A DNA stretch of 44,304 bases from Succinatimonas hippei YIT 12066 (GTDB lineage: Bacteria > Pseudomonadota > Gammaproteobacteria > Enterobacterales > Succinivibrionaceae): the NCBI RefSeq assembly GCF_000188195.1, contig NZ_GL831075.1, positions 1 through 44,304 of the forward strand. Direction: 5' to 3'. This document shows, one piece after another, positions 25,732 to 34,955 of this stretch. The notes under the pieces are model-generated. The model had not been told where the DNA came from. It saw nothing but the letters and a program-made list of their open reading frames with translations, and did not search any database. Numbering within the stretch: the stretch's first letter is position 1; each line of letters starts with the position of its first letter. The translations under genes and the position numbers were made by a program.

Positions 25732-25760
25732 TGCTATTAAGGCTTATCAATGAGGTTTTT
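25732..25760 (+). terminator. Intrinsic terminator after the membrane-protein gene
   Basis: CCTCATTG (25732-25739) pairs with CAATGAGG (25748-25755), followed by TTTTT. Confidence 0.8.
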
Positions 25761-25832
25761 GTTTATATATTCTTTTGTTTTTTTAAGTTTGTCTTTGCCC
25801 TAACTTAAGATAGAGTAAATTTTTTTAGAAAA

Positions 25833-26708
25833 TCAGATTGAATAGGCTTTACAGATCTTTTCTTTTAAAAAATTAAAATGTTTAAGTTCAGATAATCCGT
25901 CTTTCCATACTAATGATAAAGTTGCATCAGGAAAGTTAAGGTTATCATCATTAAGAGTAATGATGCTTTTTGTGAATTCGTAATCAAGATCGGTCAACAG
26001 TTCAGGAACAATCGCAAAACCGACATTATGAGATACTAATGATAAGGCATAATAATAATTATCGACCTCCCATGCATTGGGAGATATGGTAATTCCCTTG
26101 GCATCACGACTTAGATTTGAGCAGATAACGATTTGGCGATGTTTAGCTAAAAGATCACGCGTTATCTCTTTTTGATCTGCAAGCGGATGATGTTTTCCTA
26201 CAATAATACGATTGGGAACCTGACGTAAATGGGTGAAATTAAACGGCAGGGTCTCGTTATGATTAAAATAAAGAGCAACATCCAGATCGTATTCAAGCAT
26301 GAGCTCTTTTACTTCAAAAGAAGAAATCGGGGACAAGCGCAAAGCAAGATGAGGAAATGCCTCTGCATATTGGCGTAAGACATGGAAAAGCTCTGCATCA
26401 TATATAGAAAAATCAATTCCGAAATGAAGACTTGGCTGGGCCGTGTCATGAAGTGCCATAGCTCGTTCGTAAAAGATTTCGCCGTCTTCAACCAGCTTTT
26501 TTACATGTTTTAAAAGTAGGGCGCCGCGCTCGGTAAGTTCAATTTTATGTCCGCGTTTAAACAGTTGATAATTAAGATCGTCCTCTAAATCACGGATATA
26601 TCCTGAAATTACCGATTGAGCTTTGCCCATATGCCGCGCAGTTTGGGAAAAAGATCCTAATTTGGCGGCTAAAACGAAGGCTTGAAGCTGGTTGAAGTTA
26701 AAGTCCAT
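25833..26708 (-). CDS. LysR-family transcriptional regulator
   Basis: This 291-residue regulator has the N-terminal helix-turn-helix (FNFNQLQAFVLAAKLGSFSQ, then TARHMGKAQSVISGYIRDLE) and a C-terminal periplasmic-binding-like effector domain from about residue 90. It lies 29 bases downstream of an MFS transporter gene on the same strand, which is unusual because LysR genes are more often divergent from their targets. It may control that transporter operon, including itself. The effector is unknown. Confidence 0.9.
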   Translation of the reverse strand: MDFNFNQLQAFVLAAKLGSFSQTARHMGKAQSVISGYIRDLEDDLNYQLFKRGHKIELTERGALLLKHVKKLVEDGEIFYERAMALHDTAQPSLHFGIDFSIYDAELFHVLRQYAEAFPHLALRLSPISSFEVKELMLEYDLDVALYFNHNETLPFNFTHLRQVPNRIIVGKHHPLADQKEITRDLLAKHRQIVICSNLSRDAKGITISPNAWEVDNYYYALSLVSHNVGFAIVPELLTDLDYEFTKSIITLNDDNLNFPDATLSLVWKDGLSELKHFNFLKEKICKAYSI

Positions 26709-26737
26709 TTTTTCTCCTTTTAAGTGAGGAGTATTTT

Positions 26738-27901
26738 CTAAGCTATAGCAAATAGTCTTCTTTTATAAATAATAATGAATGACAATGCTAATGACATCAA
26801 GCCTAATGCGCCGAATGCTCCGTTTAAGGTTATGAGCTCAGACATGAAGCCGATTAAAGCAGGGCCTAAAATCAAAGCTCCGTACCCGCAAGTTGAAATT
26901 GACGATACGGCCGCTATGACCGGCATGCTCTGTTGCTTTCCAGCAAGCGAAATGCAGATAGGCATAATATTGGCTAGAGCAAAACCCAAAACCATAAAGC
27001 AGGCGTAGATAATAATTAAATTTTGCGCAAAGTATACGGCTATAAGTGCGGTAGCGCAGAGGCTTACTCCGCCCAACACGACTTTGTAGTTTTTAAATTT
27101 ACCGATTAAATAAGCTCCTGAAAAACGACCGGCGGCCATAGCGATAATTAGGACAATATAGGCGGAGCTGGCAAATCCGATACTGATATCGGTTTTTTGC
27201 AATAAGAAAAGACCTGACCAATCAAGCATTCCGCCTTCAACCATATAAATAAGGCTTGAAATAAATGCAAAGAAAATTACGGCACCTTTGGGCAGTACGA
27301 ACATTTTCTCTTTGTGCTTTTTATCAGAGTTAAAGATCGCTACGCTGCCTATGTTGCGTAAGGCATTTAATGTTATTCCGGTTAAAATTACGGACGGAAT
27401 AGCTATTGCTGCAAAAATACTGAATTTTAAGAAAATTAAAGCGCAGATAATGGCAAGAGCTATGATTTCTCCTAATGAATAACATCCGTGCATTGACGGC
27501 AGCAATATCCTTTTTGTCGTTTTCTCAAGATGTGTTCCGTAAATATTTCCACCGACTTCAACGCATCCTAACGTTAAACCGAAAATAAATACTGTTGGGG
27601 CAAGCAGATGAATCGGGGGCATTGCTGCAAGCAGCAATAAAGATCCCGTAAGCGCAGCCACCGAAAGTGACAGCGCATTCTGGATGCCGGCAAAACTTAT
27701 AAAAAACGAAATAAGAAGCATTCCTATGATTGAGCCGGTGCCCATCAAAAGAATGATGCGTGAGAGCTCTAAATGAGTTAAAGAAAGCTCTTCTTTAATA
27801 TAAGGCACTAAAGGTGCCCATGACGCAATTGCAAATCCTGCAAGTGCAAAAGCGGCGCGTGCCGCAAATACTGTTCCTGCAGGACGATTAGCGCAGAACA
27901 T
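26738..27901 (-). CDS. MFS transporter, YbjJ-like
   Basis: This 387-residue protein has 12 predicted membrane helices of the major facilitator superfamily. The segment GFAIASWAPLVPYIKEEL near the N-terminus and the later GCVEVGGNIYG and GRFSGAYLIGKF resemble the YbjJ group, for which no substrate is firmly known. It heads a two-gene operon with the LysR regulator and is divergent from rluB. Confidence 0.85.
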   Translation of the reverse strand: MFCANRPAGTVFAARAAFALAGFAIASWAPLVPYIKEELSLTHLELSRIILLMGTGSIIGMLLISFFISFAGIQNALSLSVAALTGSLLLLAAMPPIHLLAPTVFIFGLTLGCVEVGGNIYGTHLEKTTKRILLPSMHGCYSLGEIIALAIICALIFLKFSIFAAIAIPSVILTGITLNALRNIGSVAIFNSDKKHKEKMFVLPKGAVIFFAFISSLIYMVEGGMLDWSGLFLLQKTDISIGFASSAYIVLIIAMAAGRFSGAYLIGKFKNYKVVLGGVSLCATALIAVYFAQNLIIIYACFMVLGFALANIMPICISLAGKQQSMPVIAAVSSISTCGYGALILGPALIGFMSELITLNGAFGALGLMSLALSFIIIYKRRLFAIA

Positions 27902-28214
27902 AACTAACCTCCTGTTGATGTTTCCGTATATATATTATCAATCAAAATTTAATTATAAAAAAGTTAGTTTTCATCAGAATTCTGATGGATGAAGCTATAA
28001 AAGATTTAATGTTTTTTTGGCTGTTTTTTCAGTAAGGTACGATGCCTGCTGCGATGATTTCTTTCATAGAAAAAAGTCAGTATGTTAAAATATCTTATTA
28101 AGCTTTAATGCTGATTTAATTTACGATTGTGTGAAGAATTCAATTGTGTTTCTGCACGGTCGTAACGTTGTAGATTCCTCCTAAAATGCGGAGGATTTTT
28201 TTTGAAGGTGTAAT
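27902..28214. promoter_or_regulatory. Divergent MFS / rluB promoter region
   Basis: These 313 bases hold no gene. They contain the promoters of the divergent MFS operon and rluB and the terminator at 28176-28203. No plus-strand gene ends in this stretch, so that terminator can only act on transcripts begun here. Confidence 0.6.
28176..28203 (+). terminator. Leader terminator (attenuator candidate) of rluB
   Basis: TCCTCC (28176-28181), an eight-base loop and GGAGGA (28190-28195) are followed by eight T. The rluB SD GAAGG starts at the next base and the GTG start is at 28215. Because the upstream gene is divergent, this must regulate the rluB leader or end a small RNA. Confidence 0.75.
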
Positions 28215-29237
28215 GTGAGCGAAAAACTGCAAAAAGTCTTGGCAAGACAAGGCCTCGGATCACGTCGTGAATTAGACGCATTGATTGCAGCCGGAAGAGT
28301 TGAGGTTAACGGAAAAGTCGCAGCGGTTGGCGATCGGGTAGAAGGACCTTTGACAGTAAAGATTGACGGTAAAGTAGTATTAACGCCGTTATCGGAAAAA
28401 CCTAAATGCCGTGTGCTTATGTACTATAAGCCAGAAGGTGAAGTCACTACTTATAAAGATCCTGAAGATCGTCCTACGGTTTTTGATCATTTACCCCGTC
28501 CTGACGGAGGCCGCTGGATTTATGTAGGTCGTCTTGATTTAAATACGTCAGGTTTACTGCTGTTTACTACGGATGGTGAGCTTGCAAATGCTTTGATGCA
28601 TCCTTCAAAGGAAATTGAGCGTGTTTACGCTGCACGTATTTACGGTGAGGTAACCGATAAGCAAATTGCCGCATTGAAACAAGGTGTGATGCTTGAAGAC
28701 GGAAAAGCTTCTTTTGATAAAGTTGTTTTTGTAGGTGGTGAGGGACGTAATCAGTGGTATCACGTTTCTTTAAAAGAAGGACGTAATCGTGAGGTACGTC
28801 GTTTATGGGAAGCTGTGGGCTTACAGGTCAGTCGTCTTATCCGTATTCGCTATGCCGGAGTGGATCTTGATAATAAATTAAGAGCAGGAAAATATCGTGA
28901 GCTTACTTTAAGCGAGATTAATAATTTAAGAGCGGCAGTCGGTCTTAAAGCTCTTGAAAGCAGCGAGATTGCCCGTACTTCTTTAGCTTCAATGAGCAAT
29001 GATAAAAAGCATGCCCTTGAAAAATTTGCCAAACATAAAGCCAATATTAAAGCCGCAGGTCGTAAAGCTTTAAATGCATCGCATAATCCTTTCAGAAAAG
29101 GAAGAGCTGATGACAAAGATCGAAATCCGTACGGCTCCCGTTCCGGAAAGTATGTTTACGGAGACGCCAAGCGTTCATCTTACGGAAGAAAGGATAACGG
29201 CAGGTTTGCAAAACGCTTTAGTAAAAACGACCGTTAA
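28215..29237 (+). CDS. rluB: 23S rRNA pseudouridine synthase RluB-like (RsuA/RluB family)
   Basis: This 340-residue protein has an N-terminal S4 RNA-binding domain (SEKLQKVLARQGLGSRRELD). The RsuA/RluB catalytic domain has the active-site motif GRLDLNTSGLLLFTTDG, where the first Asp is catalytic, and EGRNREVRRLWEAVGL. The long basic Arg/Lys/Gly/Ser tail (about 250-340) is typical of RluB rather than RsuA or RluF. The start is GTG with GAAGG upstream. E. coli RluB modifies U2605 of 23S rRNA. Confidence 0.92.
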   Translation: MSEKLQKVLARQGLGSRRELDALIAAGRVEVNGKVAAVGDRVEGPLTVKIDGKVVLTPLSEKPKCRVLMYYKPEGEVTTYKDPEDRPTVFDHLPRPDGGRWIYVGRLDLNTSGLLLFTTDGELANALMHPSKEIERVYAARIYGEVTDKQIAALKQGVMLEDGKASFDKVVFVGGEGRNQWYHVSLKEGRNREVRRLWEAVGLQVSRLIRIRYAGVDLDNKLRAGKYRELTLSEINNLRAAVGLKALESSEIARTSLASMSNDKKHALEKFAKHKANIKAAGRKALNASHNPFRKGRADDKDRNPYGSRSGKYVYGDAKRSSYGRKDNGRFAKRFSKNDR

Positions 29238-29248
29238 TATTCTTAGGA

Positions 29249-29274
29249 ATGCGCATATCTTGCAATATGCGCAT
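29249..29274. repeat. 10-bp perfect inverted repeat after rluB
   Basis: ATGCGCATAT (29249-29258) and ATATGCGCAT (29265-29274) flank CTTGCA. A T-rich stretch follows about 10 bases later, so it may be the rluB transcript end, although it is not a canonical terminator. Confidence 0.5.
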
Positions 29275-29402
29275 AATAGTGTATATTTTTATTACTGCCA
29301 TAAGGCATAAGTCGATAAAGTATTAAAAAAAGTGTCACCTGACAGTTGTTTCTCTTTTATAAATTTATTTTCCTTTCTTTTAACCGTTAAAGAAGTAAAG
29401 CT

Positions 29403-31022
29403 ATGGATCCTGTAGTCGCTCATCATGTCATGTTTGACATGGCGTGGGTAAATGATCCGACTGCATGGTTGGGTCTTTTAACTCTGGTTGTTATCGAAAT
29501 CGTTTTAGGTATTGATAACTTAGTATTTATCGCTATTCTGTCGGCAAAATTGCCAAAGCATCAGCAGGCGAAAGCTCGTTATGCCGGTTTGGGCGGTGCT
29601 TTAGTCATTCGTCTCATTTTGTTGACATTCATTTCGTATATCGTGTCTATGACTAAACCGCTTTTCAATTTAGGCGATTTTGCAGTGTCAGGACGTGATA
29701 TCGTAATGATGATAGGCGGTATTTTCCTTTTATATAAAGCAACGCATGAGCTTCATTCAAAACTTGAAGGTTTTGACGAAGAACTGTCTGCAAGTAAAGC
29801 GGCCGGTCACGCCTTCGGTTTGGTTGTGCTTCAGATCATGGTATTAGACGCGGTATTCTCGCTTGATGCCATCATTACAGCCGTAGGTATGATTGACCAT
29901 GTCTTTATCATGATATTTGCCGTAGTTATAGCTATGGGCATCATGACATTGGCAAGTAAGGCTATAACCGAATTCGTAAGCCATCATCCGACTTTGGTTA
30001 TTCTCTGTTTAGGCTTCCTCTTGCTTATCGGTTTCAGCCTTATCATGGAAGCTTTGCATTTCCATGTTCCTAAGGGATACCTCTATGCCGCAATCGGTTT
30101 CTCGATCCTCATTGAAATCTTTAATCAGGTCGCGCGTAAGAATACCCTAAATTTGGGTTCTGGCGTTAACTCAATGCAAAGCCGAGAAATCGCCGCTAAC
30201 TTAGTGCTGAGGCTTCTTGGTTCTAATCAGAATCAGGTTCAAACCTTAAAAGAAGCTATCGTTTCAAAAACAGGATCTTCTGTTTTTAACACCCAGGAAA
30301 AAGAGATGGTGTCACGCGTATTGCAGTTATCTTCACTGCCGGTAAAAGCCGTAATGACCGCGCGTCCCGATCTTGAAATGGTAGATCTTGATGATGATTA
30401 TGAATCATTGAAAAAAGAGGCTTTGTCTTTAACTCATTCTCGTTTGGTCGCCTATAAAGACGGACAAAAAGATCAGCCTTTAGGCTATATCAGAAGAATT
30501 GACATTCTGACTCAGGGCTTGTCCCTTGGGAAGAATCAGCTGCCTCTTTCTCAGAAGGTTCGTCAGCCGCTTTATTTGCCTGAGACTGTAAATATTTTAA
30601 AGGCTCTTGAAGAGTTTAGAAAAGCAAAGAAAAACATCGCCTTTATTTTTGATGAGTTCGGTAATTTTGAAGGTGTCGCGTCACTTCACGACATTATGGA
30701 AGAAATCGCAGGTGAACTTCCTGATCAAACCGAAATACCTGAAATCGTCAGAATTCGTCCCGGCGTTTTCAGAATTGAGGGTGATGCCATATTGACTGAC
30801 ATAACCCGTGTTACCGGATTTACCGTGCCGGCAAACGATCAATATCATACTATGGCCGGATTTATTCTTGATTATTTACAAAGAATGCCGGAGCTTGGTG
30901 AAAAGATCGCTCTTGCTAAATGGTCAATTGAGGTCATCAAGGTTGACGGTAATTCAATTGAAGCCGTACGCCTTACTAACTTGGCGCAAGCTGCAAAAGC
31001 CGGTGAAGTAAAAAAAGCTTAA
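29403..31022 (+). CDS. TerC-CBS-CorC/HlyC domain membrane protein (YoaE/YegH-like)
   Basis: This 539-residue protein joins a TerC-type membrane domain (about 15-260, with ten-residue signature VLGIDNLVFI and FSLDAIITAVGMI) to a pair of CBS domains (about 315-440) and a C-terminal CorC/HlyC transporter-associated domain (about 455-535). E. coli YoaE and YegH have the same order. TerC-domain proteins are linked to metal (manganese) handling; the role of the CBS fusion class is poorly defined. I looked for a yybP-ykoY manganese riboswitch upstream and saw none. A terminator follows. Confidence 0.9.
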   Translation: MDPVVAHHVMFDMAWVNDPTAWLGLLTLVVIEIVLGIDNLVFIAILSAKLPKHQQAKARYAGLGGALVIRLILLTFISYIVSMTKPLFNLGDFAVSGRDIVMMIGGIFLLYKATHELHSKLEGFDEELSASKAAGHAFGLVVLQIMVLDAVFSLDAIITAVGMIDHVFIMIFAVVIAMGIMTLASKAITEFVSHHPTLVILCLGFLLLIGFSLIMEALHFHVPKGYLYAAIGFSILIEIFNQVARKNTLNLGSGVNSMQSREIAANLVLRLLGSNQNQVQTLKEAIVSKTGSSVFNTQEKEMVSRVLQLSSLPVKAVMTARPDLEMVDLDDDYESLKKEALSLTHSRLVAYKDGQKDQPLGYIRRIDILTQGLSLGKNQLPLSQKVRQPLYLPETVNILKALEEFRKAKKNIAFIFDEFGNFEGVASLHDIMEEIAGELPDQTEIPEIVRIRPGVFRIEGDAILTDITRVTGFTVPANDQYHTMAGFILDYLQRMPELGEKIALAKWSIEVIKVDGNSIEAVRLTNLAQAAKAGEVKKA

Positions 31023-31042
31023 GCTAAAAACGATGTTTATGG

Positions 31043-31074
31043 AAAGGGGTGGCAAATTAAATGTCACCCTTTTT
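31043..31074 (+). terminator. Intrinsic terminator of the TerC-CBS gene
   Basis: AAAGGGGTGGCA (31043-31054) pairs with TGTCACCCTTT (from 31062) with wobbles and ends in a T-run up to 31074. Confidence 0.8.
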
Positions 31075-31082
31075 GCTTTTGC

Positions 31083-31709
31083 TTACTGTAATTTTTCTCC
31101 TGCAAGGATATCTACGGCATCCTGAAGCAGCTTCCATTTCCCGTCCTTAAATTCAAATACGGTTACGGCACAGTTTTTCTGTTCACGGGTTTTTCTGAAA
31201 AACTGGGGCGGAAGTTTTTGTACAGCCATGATCACTGCGCGGATAAAACCTCCGTGACTAACGATTAAAATGTTTTTGTTGCCGTCTGCTTCGTTTTTTA
31301 TTTCATCTAAAAATATTTGTGCTCTTTTGACAATGCTAGGAATTGATTCACCTCTTTCAGGAGGAATAAAAAATTCCGGATTCATCAAGTAATTATGTAA
31401 TGGATGATGCGGGTTTTTGCGTATATCCGGAATAAAATCTCCTTCACAAACACCGTAAGATATTTCAATTACCCGATCATATTTGAAAAGAGGACAATTT
31501 TTCTGACCCTTTAAGGCTCGTAATGCTGTTTCTTTGGTACGAATGAGCGGACTGTAATAGCATTTGTCAAAGTTAATGTTAGAAATGGCAAGGCTTGCCT
31601 GTTCAGCTTGATTTTTACCAAAATCATTAAGCGGAATATCTGCTTGTCCCTGAATTTTGTCTTCAAGGTTCCAGTCGGTCATTCCGTGACGCATAAAATA
31701 AAGTTTCAT
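31083..31709 (-). CDS. Histidine phosphatase (phosphoglycerate mutase-like) family protein
   Basis: This 208-residue protein has the catalytic RHG motif at residues 7-9 (MRHGMTDWN), the second histidine in VSHGGFIRA, and the conserved LNDFGKNQAEQA. The branch includes phosphatases such as CobC and PhoE as well as dPGM-type mutases; the length fits the phosphatases. No cobalamin genes are nearby. The substrate is unknown. Confidence 0.88.
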   Translation of the reverse strand: MKLYFMRHGMTDWNLEDKIQGQADIPLNDFGKNQAEQASLAISNINFDKCYYSPLIRTKETALRALKGQKNCPLFKYDRVIEISYGVCEGDFIPDIRKNPHHPLHNYLMNPEFFIPPERGESIPSIVKRAQIFLDEIKNEADGNKNILIVSHGGFIRAVIMAVQKLPPQFFRKTREQKNCAVTVFEFKDGKWKLLQDAVDILAGEKLQ

Positions 31710-31857
31710 GCAAAATTCCTAGTTTGTTAATGTTAGAAATAATTTTAAATGCAAAAATGGTGCTTTTTACGCAGTTTTAAGAAAAAAGCAGGATTTCCGC
31801 ACATAATATTTTTAAACTGTTTGGTTAATGTTGAGATAGATAATTAGAGAGTTAAAA

Positions 31858-32364
31858 ATGAACGCTGAGAAAATTTCTGCAGTTTGTCAGGCAATGATTG
31901 ATTACTATTCAGGTGATCCTAAAAGAATTCAACATTTTGTGAAGGTTCATGCTTTTGCTAAGTTAATAGCAGAAAAAGAAAATTTATCCGAAAATGAGGT
32001 TTTTGTTATAGAAATCGCTGCATTAGTTCATGATATCGGTATTAAAAACGCTGAAATTAAATACCACTCCAGCATGGGTAAATATCAGGAAAAAGAGGGA
32101 CCTTCTGAAGCTAAAAAACTTCTGGAGACTCTTAATATTGACGCACAGATAATTGATAGAGTCTGTTATTTAGTCGGACATCATCACACTTATAAAGCTA
32201 TTGACGGCATTGATTATCAAATTTTGGTTGAGGCGGACTTTTTAGTGAATATTTACGAGGATTCCTTGCCTAAAAGTTCGGCAGCAAGCATTTTATTCAA
32301 AATATTTAAAACAAGAACCGGCATTCGTTTGTTAAAAACAATGTACGCTTTAGAGAACGTTTAA
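31858..32364 (+). CDS. HD-domain phosphohydrolase
   Basis: This 168-residue cytoplasmic protein has the HD metal motif: a first histidine near H31 (KVHAFAKLIA), H58-D59 (ALVHDIG), and a late aspartate D127 (VEADFLV), plus the GHHH stretch at 107-110. Such proteins hydrolyse nucleotides or other phosphate esters. It stands alone between a histidine phosphatase and the convergent kinase gene. I cannot assign a substrate. Confidence 0.85.
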   Translation: MNAEKISAVCQAMIDYYSGDPKRIQHFVKVHAFAKLIAEKENLSENEVFVIEIAALVHDIGIKNAEIKYHSSMGKYQEKEGPSEAKKLLETLNIDAQIIDRVCYLVGHHHTYKAIDGIDYQILVEADFLVNIYEDSLPKSSAASILFKIFKTRTGIRLLKTMYALENV

Positions 32365-32396
32365 AAGAAAAAACTCCGTAACATACGTTACGGAGT
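32361..32396 (-). terminator. Intrinsic terminator of the LyxK-like operon
   Basis: On the minus strand ACTCCGTAAC (32387-32396 complement) and GTTACGGAGT form a perfect 10-bp stem with a four-base loop, followed by TTTTTCTTTTAA. The T-run overlaps the end of the convergent HD gene. Confidence 0.85.
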
Positions 32397-32433
32397 AAAG
32401 GTACTATGGAGAGGAGTATTTATAAGGAAAACG

Positions 32434-33903
32434 TTATTTTGCCAATTTTTCGTTTATCTCTAGGAACTCAGCATACCTTTCGCGCAGATATGCATTGAGT
32501 TTAAGATCCGGCTCAATAATTTTCATTGGCTGCAATGTCTGCTTGATTGCATCATAGTAGTCGGAATAATATCCGGCGCCTACAGCCGCACAAATAGCAG
32601 CAGCCTTGCATCCTGTTTGTTTTACCGTTGAAATTTCAATCGGCATATTGGCAGTTGATGCGTAGATCTTCATCCACGGCTCTGAGTTGGTCGGACCGCC
32701 GTTCATACGAATGGTCGTGGCGTTGGGGGTTATTTGTAAAATCTTGTCCTGATTTAAGGTATGGGAGAAAACAATACCCTCGTAAATAGCATAAACCACA
32801 TCTTTAATCGTATGGTGAGCCTGCAGACCGTAAAGATTGGCATTCATGCCTATCTGGTAATTTGAACCGAACAGATAAGGCAGGAAGAATAAACTGGTTT
32901 TCTTAAATGCTTTTTGTATCTCGTCAACATACTTATTGCACTCGTCAAGGCTTAAGTGAGAAATGACATTATCACGCCACCAAGAGAGGTTTGATGCCGA
33001 GGTAGGAGAGCCTTCATGGACGAAGAACAATCCCGGGATGCAGTAGCGACCCCAAACGTAGTGATGAGCTTTTTTAGGTATTGATTTACTTACGGCTGTT
33101 GCAATTGACCAGGTACCAGCTGCGGCACTTATTGCGGTATCATCAACGACACCTGAGGCAATTGCAGCTGATACTACGTCAAAGAATCCGCCGAATACCG
33201 GGGTTCCTGCAGCAAGTCCTAATTCTTCAGCAGCTTTTGCGGTAATTTTGCCGCATTCTTCTGAAGATCCTACGATAGGTGCAGTTTTGTTCTCACATTC
33301 TTCAACGCCGAATAAGGACATTAATTTAGGATCGTATTGTCCCGTTTGAATGTTATACATATTACTGCCGGAGATATTGGTGATTTCAGCACCGATCTCT
33401 CCGGTCATACGGAAACGAACGTAGTCGTGCACCATTAAGATGGCTGCAATTTTATCGTAATTTGTTCTTTCGTTTTGCTTTAACCAACTTAAAAGTGAGA
33501 CAGGATGTCCCGTCCAGATTTGCTGCATGCCGTAAGGATATGCTTTATCAGCAGTGCCGTCGGCAAGCCATTTTAAAACGATATCTACAGAACGTGTATC
33601 TGAGGAGATGATGCCGTTACGAACCGGATTTCCGGCTTTGTCAATTGCATATAAACCTTTACCGTGGGAGGAGAAAGATACGCCTTTGATGTCTGCCTTA
33701 TCAATACCGGCTTTTTTAACAGCACCGCCAGTGACGATACAGACGGCTTTCCACATCTCATCCATGTTTCTTTCGGCAAAACCTTCGGCTTCGCTTAAAA
33801 GATTTGCGGTATGCTCGCATACTGCGATTTCTTCACCGGCAAGATTATAAATTCCGGCTTTGATGACAGTGCCGCCTAAGTCAACTCCAAGGAAATAACT
33901 CAT
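32434..33903 (-). CDS. lyxK: FGGY carbohydrate kinase, probable L-xylulokinase
   Basis: This 489-residue kinase has the FGGY phosphate loop GVDLGGTVIKAGI, the segments SFSSHGKGLYAID, IWTGHPVSLLSWLK and VHDYVRFRMTGE, the catalytic D242 in GGFFDVVSAAI, and MNGGPTNSEPWMKI near the ATP site. These follow E. coli L-xylulose kinase LyxK (YiaP) closely, more than D-xylulokinase XylB. It is the last gene of a sugar ABC transporter operon, and an L-xylulose-5-phosphate 3-epimerase homologue is encoded 7.6 kb away. The product would be L-xylulose-5-phosphate. GGAG precedes the start. Confidence 0.85.
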   Translation of the reverse strand: MSYFLGVDLGGTVIKAGIYNLAGEEIAVCEHTANLLSEAEGFAERNMDEMWKAVCIVTGGAVKKAGIDKADIKGVSFSSHGKGLYAIDKAGNPVRNGIISSDTRSVDIVLKWLADGTADKAYPYGMQQIWTGHPVSLLSWLKQNERTNYDKIAAILMVHDYVRFRMTGEIGAEITNISGSNMYNIQTGQYDPKLMSLFGVEECENKTAPIVGSSEECGKITAKAAEELGLAAGTPVFGGFFDVVSAAIASGVVDDTAISAAAGTWSIATAVSKSIPKKAHHYVWGRYCIPGLFFVHEGSPTSASNLSWWRDNVISHLSLDECNKYVDEIQKAFKKTSLFFLPYLFGSNYQIGMNANLYGLQAHHTIKDVVYAIYEGIVFSHTLNQDKILQITPNATTIRMNGGPTNSEPWMKIYASTANMPIEISTVKQTGCKAAAICAAVGAGYYSDYYDAIKQTLQPMKIIEPDLKLNAYLRERYAEFLEINEKLAK

Positions 33904-33929
33904 GGATTTATACTCCGAAATCTTGACTG

Positions 33930-33956
33930 AAAAACCGGAGAACTTATGTTCTCCGG
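33930..33956 (-). terminator. Intercistronic terminator-like hairpin between the permease and kinase genes
   Basis: On the minus strand CCGGAGAAC (33948-33956 complement) and GTTCTCCGG form a perfect 9-bp stem with a four-base loop, followed by TTTTT. The kinase start is 27 bases beyond the T-run. Confidence 0.8.
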
Positions 33957-33975
33957 AATTGAAAGAAATATCTTG

Positions 33976-34953
33976 TTAGCTGCGGGCTTTCTTCTTTTCA
34001 GTACCGACGTAAATTGCAAAGAGAATGATGATGCCCTTGATAACGTTCTGAACGTAAGGGTTGATGCCGATTAAGTTCAAACCGTTATTCAATACGCCAA
34101 GGAGCAATGCGCCCATCAGAGTGCCGAGAATAGTTCCTTTACCTCCGTTCATAGCAGCACCGCCTAATACTACTGCAGCGATGGCGTCCAATTCAAAAGC
34201 AACACCTGCGTTAGGCTGACCGGACATCAAACGGGAGGTGATGATTAAGCCTGCTAAAGCAGAAGTTAAGCCTGAAATAGTGTAAACTAGGAACAGAATA
34301 CGTGAAACTTTAATACCGCTTAAGCGTGATGCTTCATAGTTACCGCCGGTTGCATATACGTGACGGCCGAACGGAGTATGATTCAATACGATATAAGCGA
34401 TGGCATAAACGATTACGGTGATAATGATCGGAGTTTCAATGCCGAGAACACTGCCGCGGCCGAAGAAAGCAAATGCCTGATCAATGCCAGCAATCGGGTA
34501 ACCGCCGGTATAGATGAGGGCTAGACCGCGGGCAATAGTCATCATTGCCAAAGTAACGATGAAAGGAGGCATCTTAGCGTATGCAACCATCATACCGTTT
34601 AAGCCGCCTAAAACGCAGCCCAAGGCAATACCGGCTACGATAGCAACGGTCATCGGCATGCCGCCGGCCATAAGACCTGCCATAATAGTGCCGGACAATG
34701 CCATTACTGAACCTACGGCAAGGTCGATACCGCCCGTTAAAATAGCGAAAGTCATACCGACGGCGATAATGGCGTTAATTGACACCTGACGACCGATATT
34801 TGACAGGTTGTTGTAGGTAAGGAAGCTGTCGCTTACAACGGTCATAATAATGAAAACGAGCAGGAATCCGATTAACGGATAGAAAATCGGTTGTTTGCTA
34901 AGAGCTTTAAAGGTGCTCATGGCTTTAGAGTCTTGAGAAACTTGAGTGTTCAT
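33976..34953 (-). CDS. Sugar ABC transporter permease (RbsC family)
   Basis: This 325-residue permease has about 8-10 membrane segments. RbsC-family signatures are TGGIDLAVGSVMALSG, the GGLNGMMVAYAKMPPFIVTL loop that contacts the ATPase, and LGGAAMNGGKGTILGTLMGA. It starts two bases after the ATPase gene stop. The transporter class imports pentoses, ribose-like sugars and polyols; the companion enzymes suggest a pentitol or L-xylulose. Confidence 0.93.
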   Translation of the reverse strand: MNTQVSQDSKAMSTFKALSKQPIFYPLIGFLLVFIIMTVVSDSFLTYNNLSNIGRQVSINAIIAVGMTFAILTGGIDLAVGSVMALSGTIMAGLMAGGMPMTVAIVAGIALGCVLGGLNGMMVAYAKMPPFIVTLAMMTIARGLALIYTGGYPIAGIDQAFAFFGRGSVLGIETPIIITVIVYAIAYIVLNHTPFGRHVYATGGNYEASRLSGIKVSRILFLVYTISGLTSALAGLIITSRLMSGQPNAGVAFELDAIAAVVLGGAAMNGGKGTILGTLMGALLLGVLNNGLNLIGINPYVQNVIKGIIILFAIYVGTEKKKARS

Positions 34954-34955
34954 TC

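Noticed and set aside
28150-28170. AACGTT before rluB as a third LacI operator
   Set aside because: The flanks are TC and GA rather than TG and CA, so it does not match the other two sites.
29310-29402. yybP-ykoY manganese riboswitch before the TerC-CBS gene
   Set aside because: Known upstream of some TerC-type genes, but I saw none of its conserved pairing or loop sequences here.
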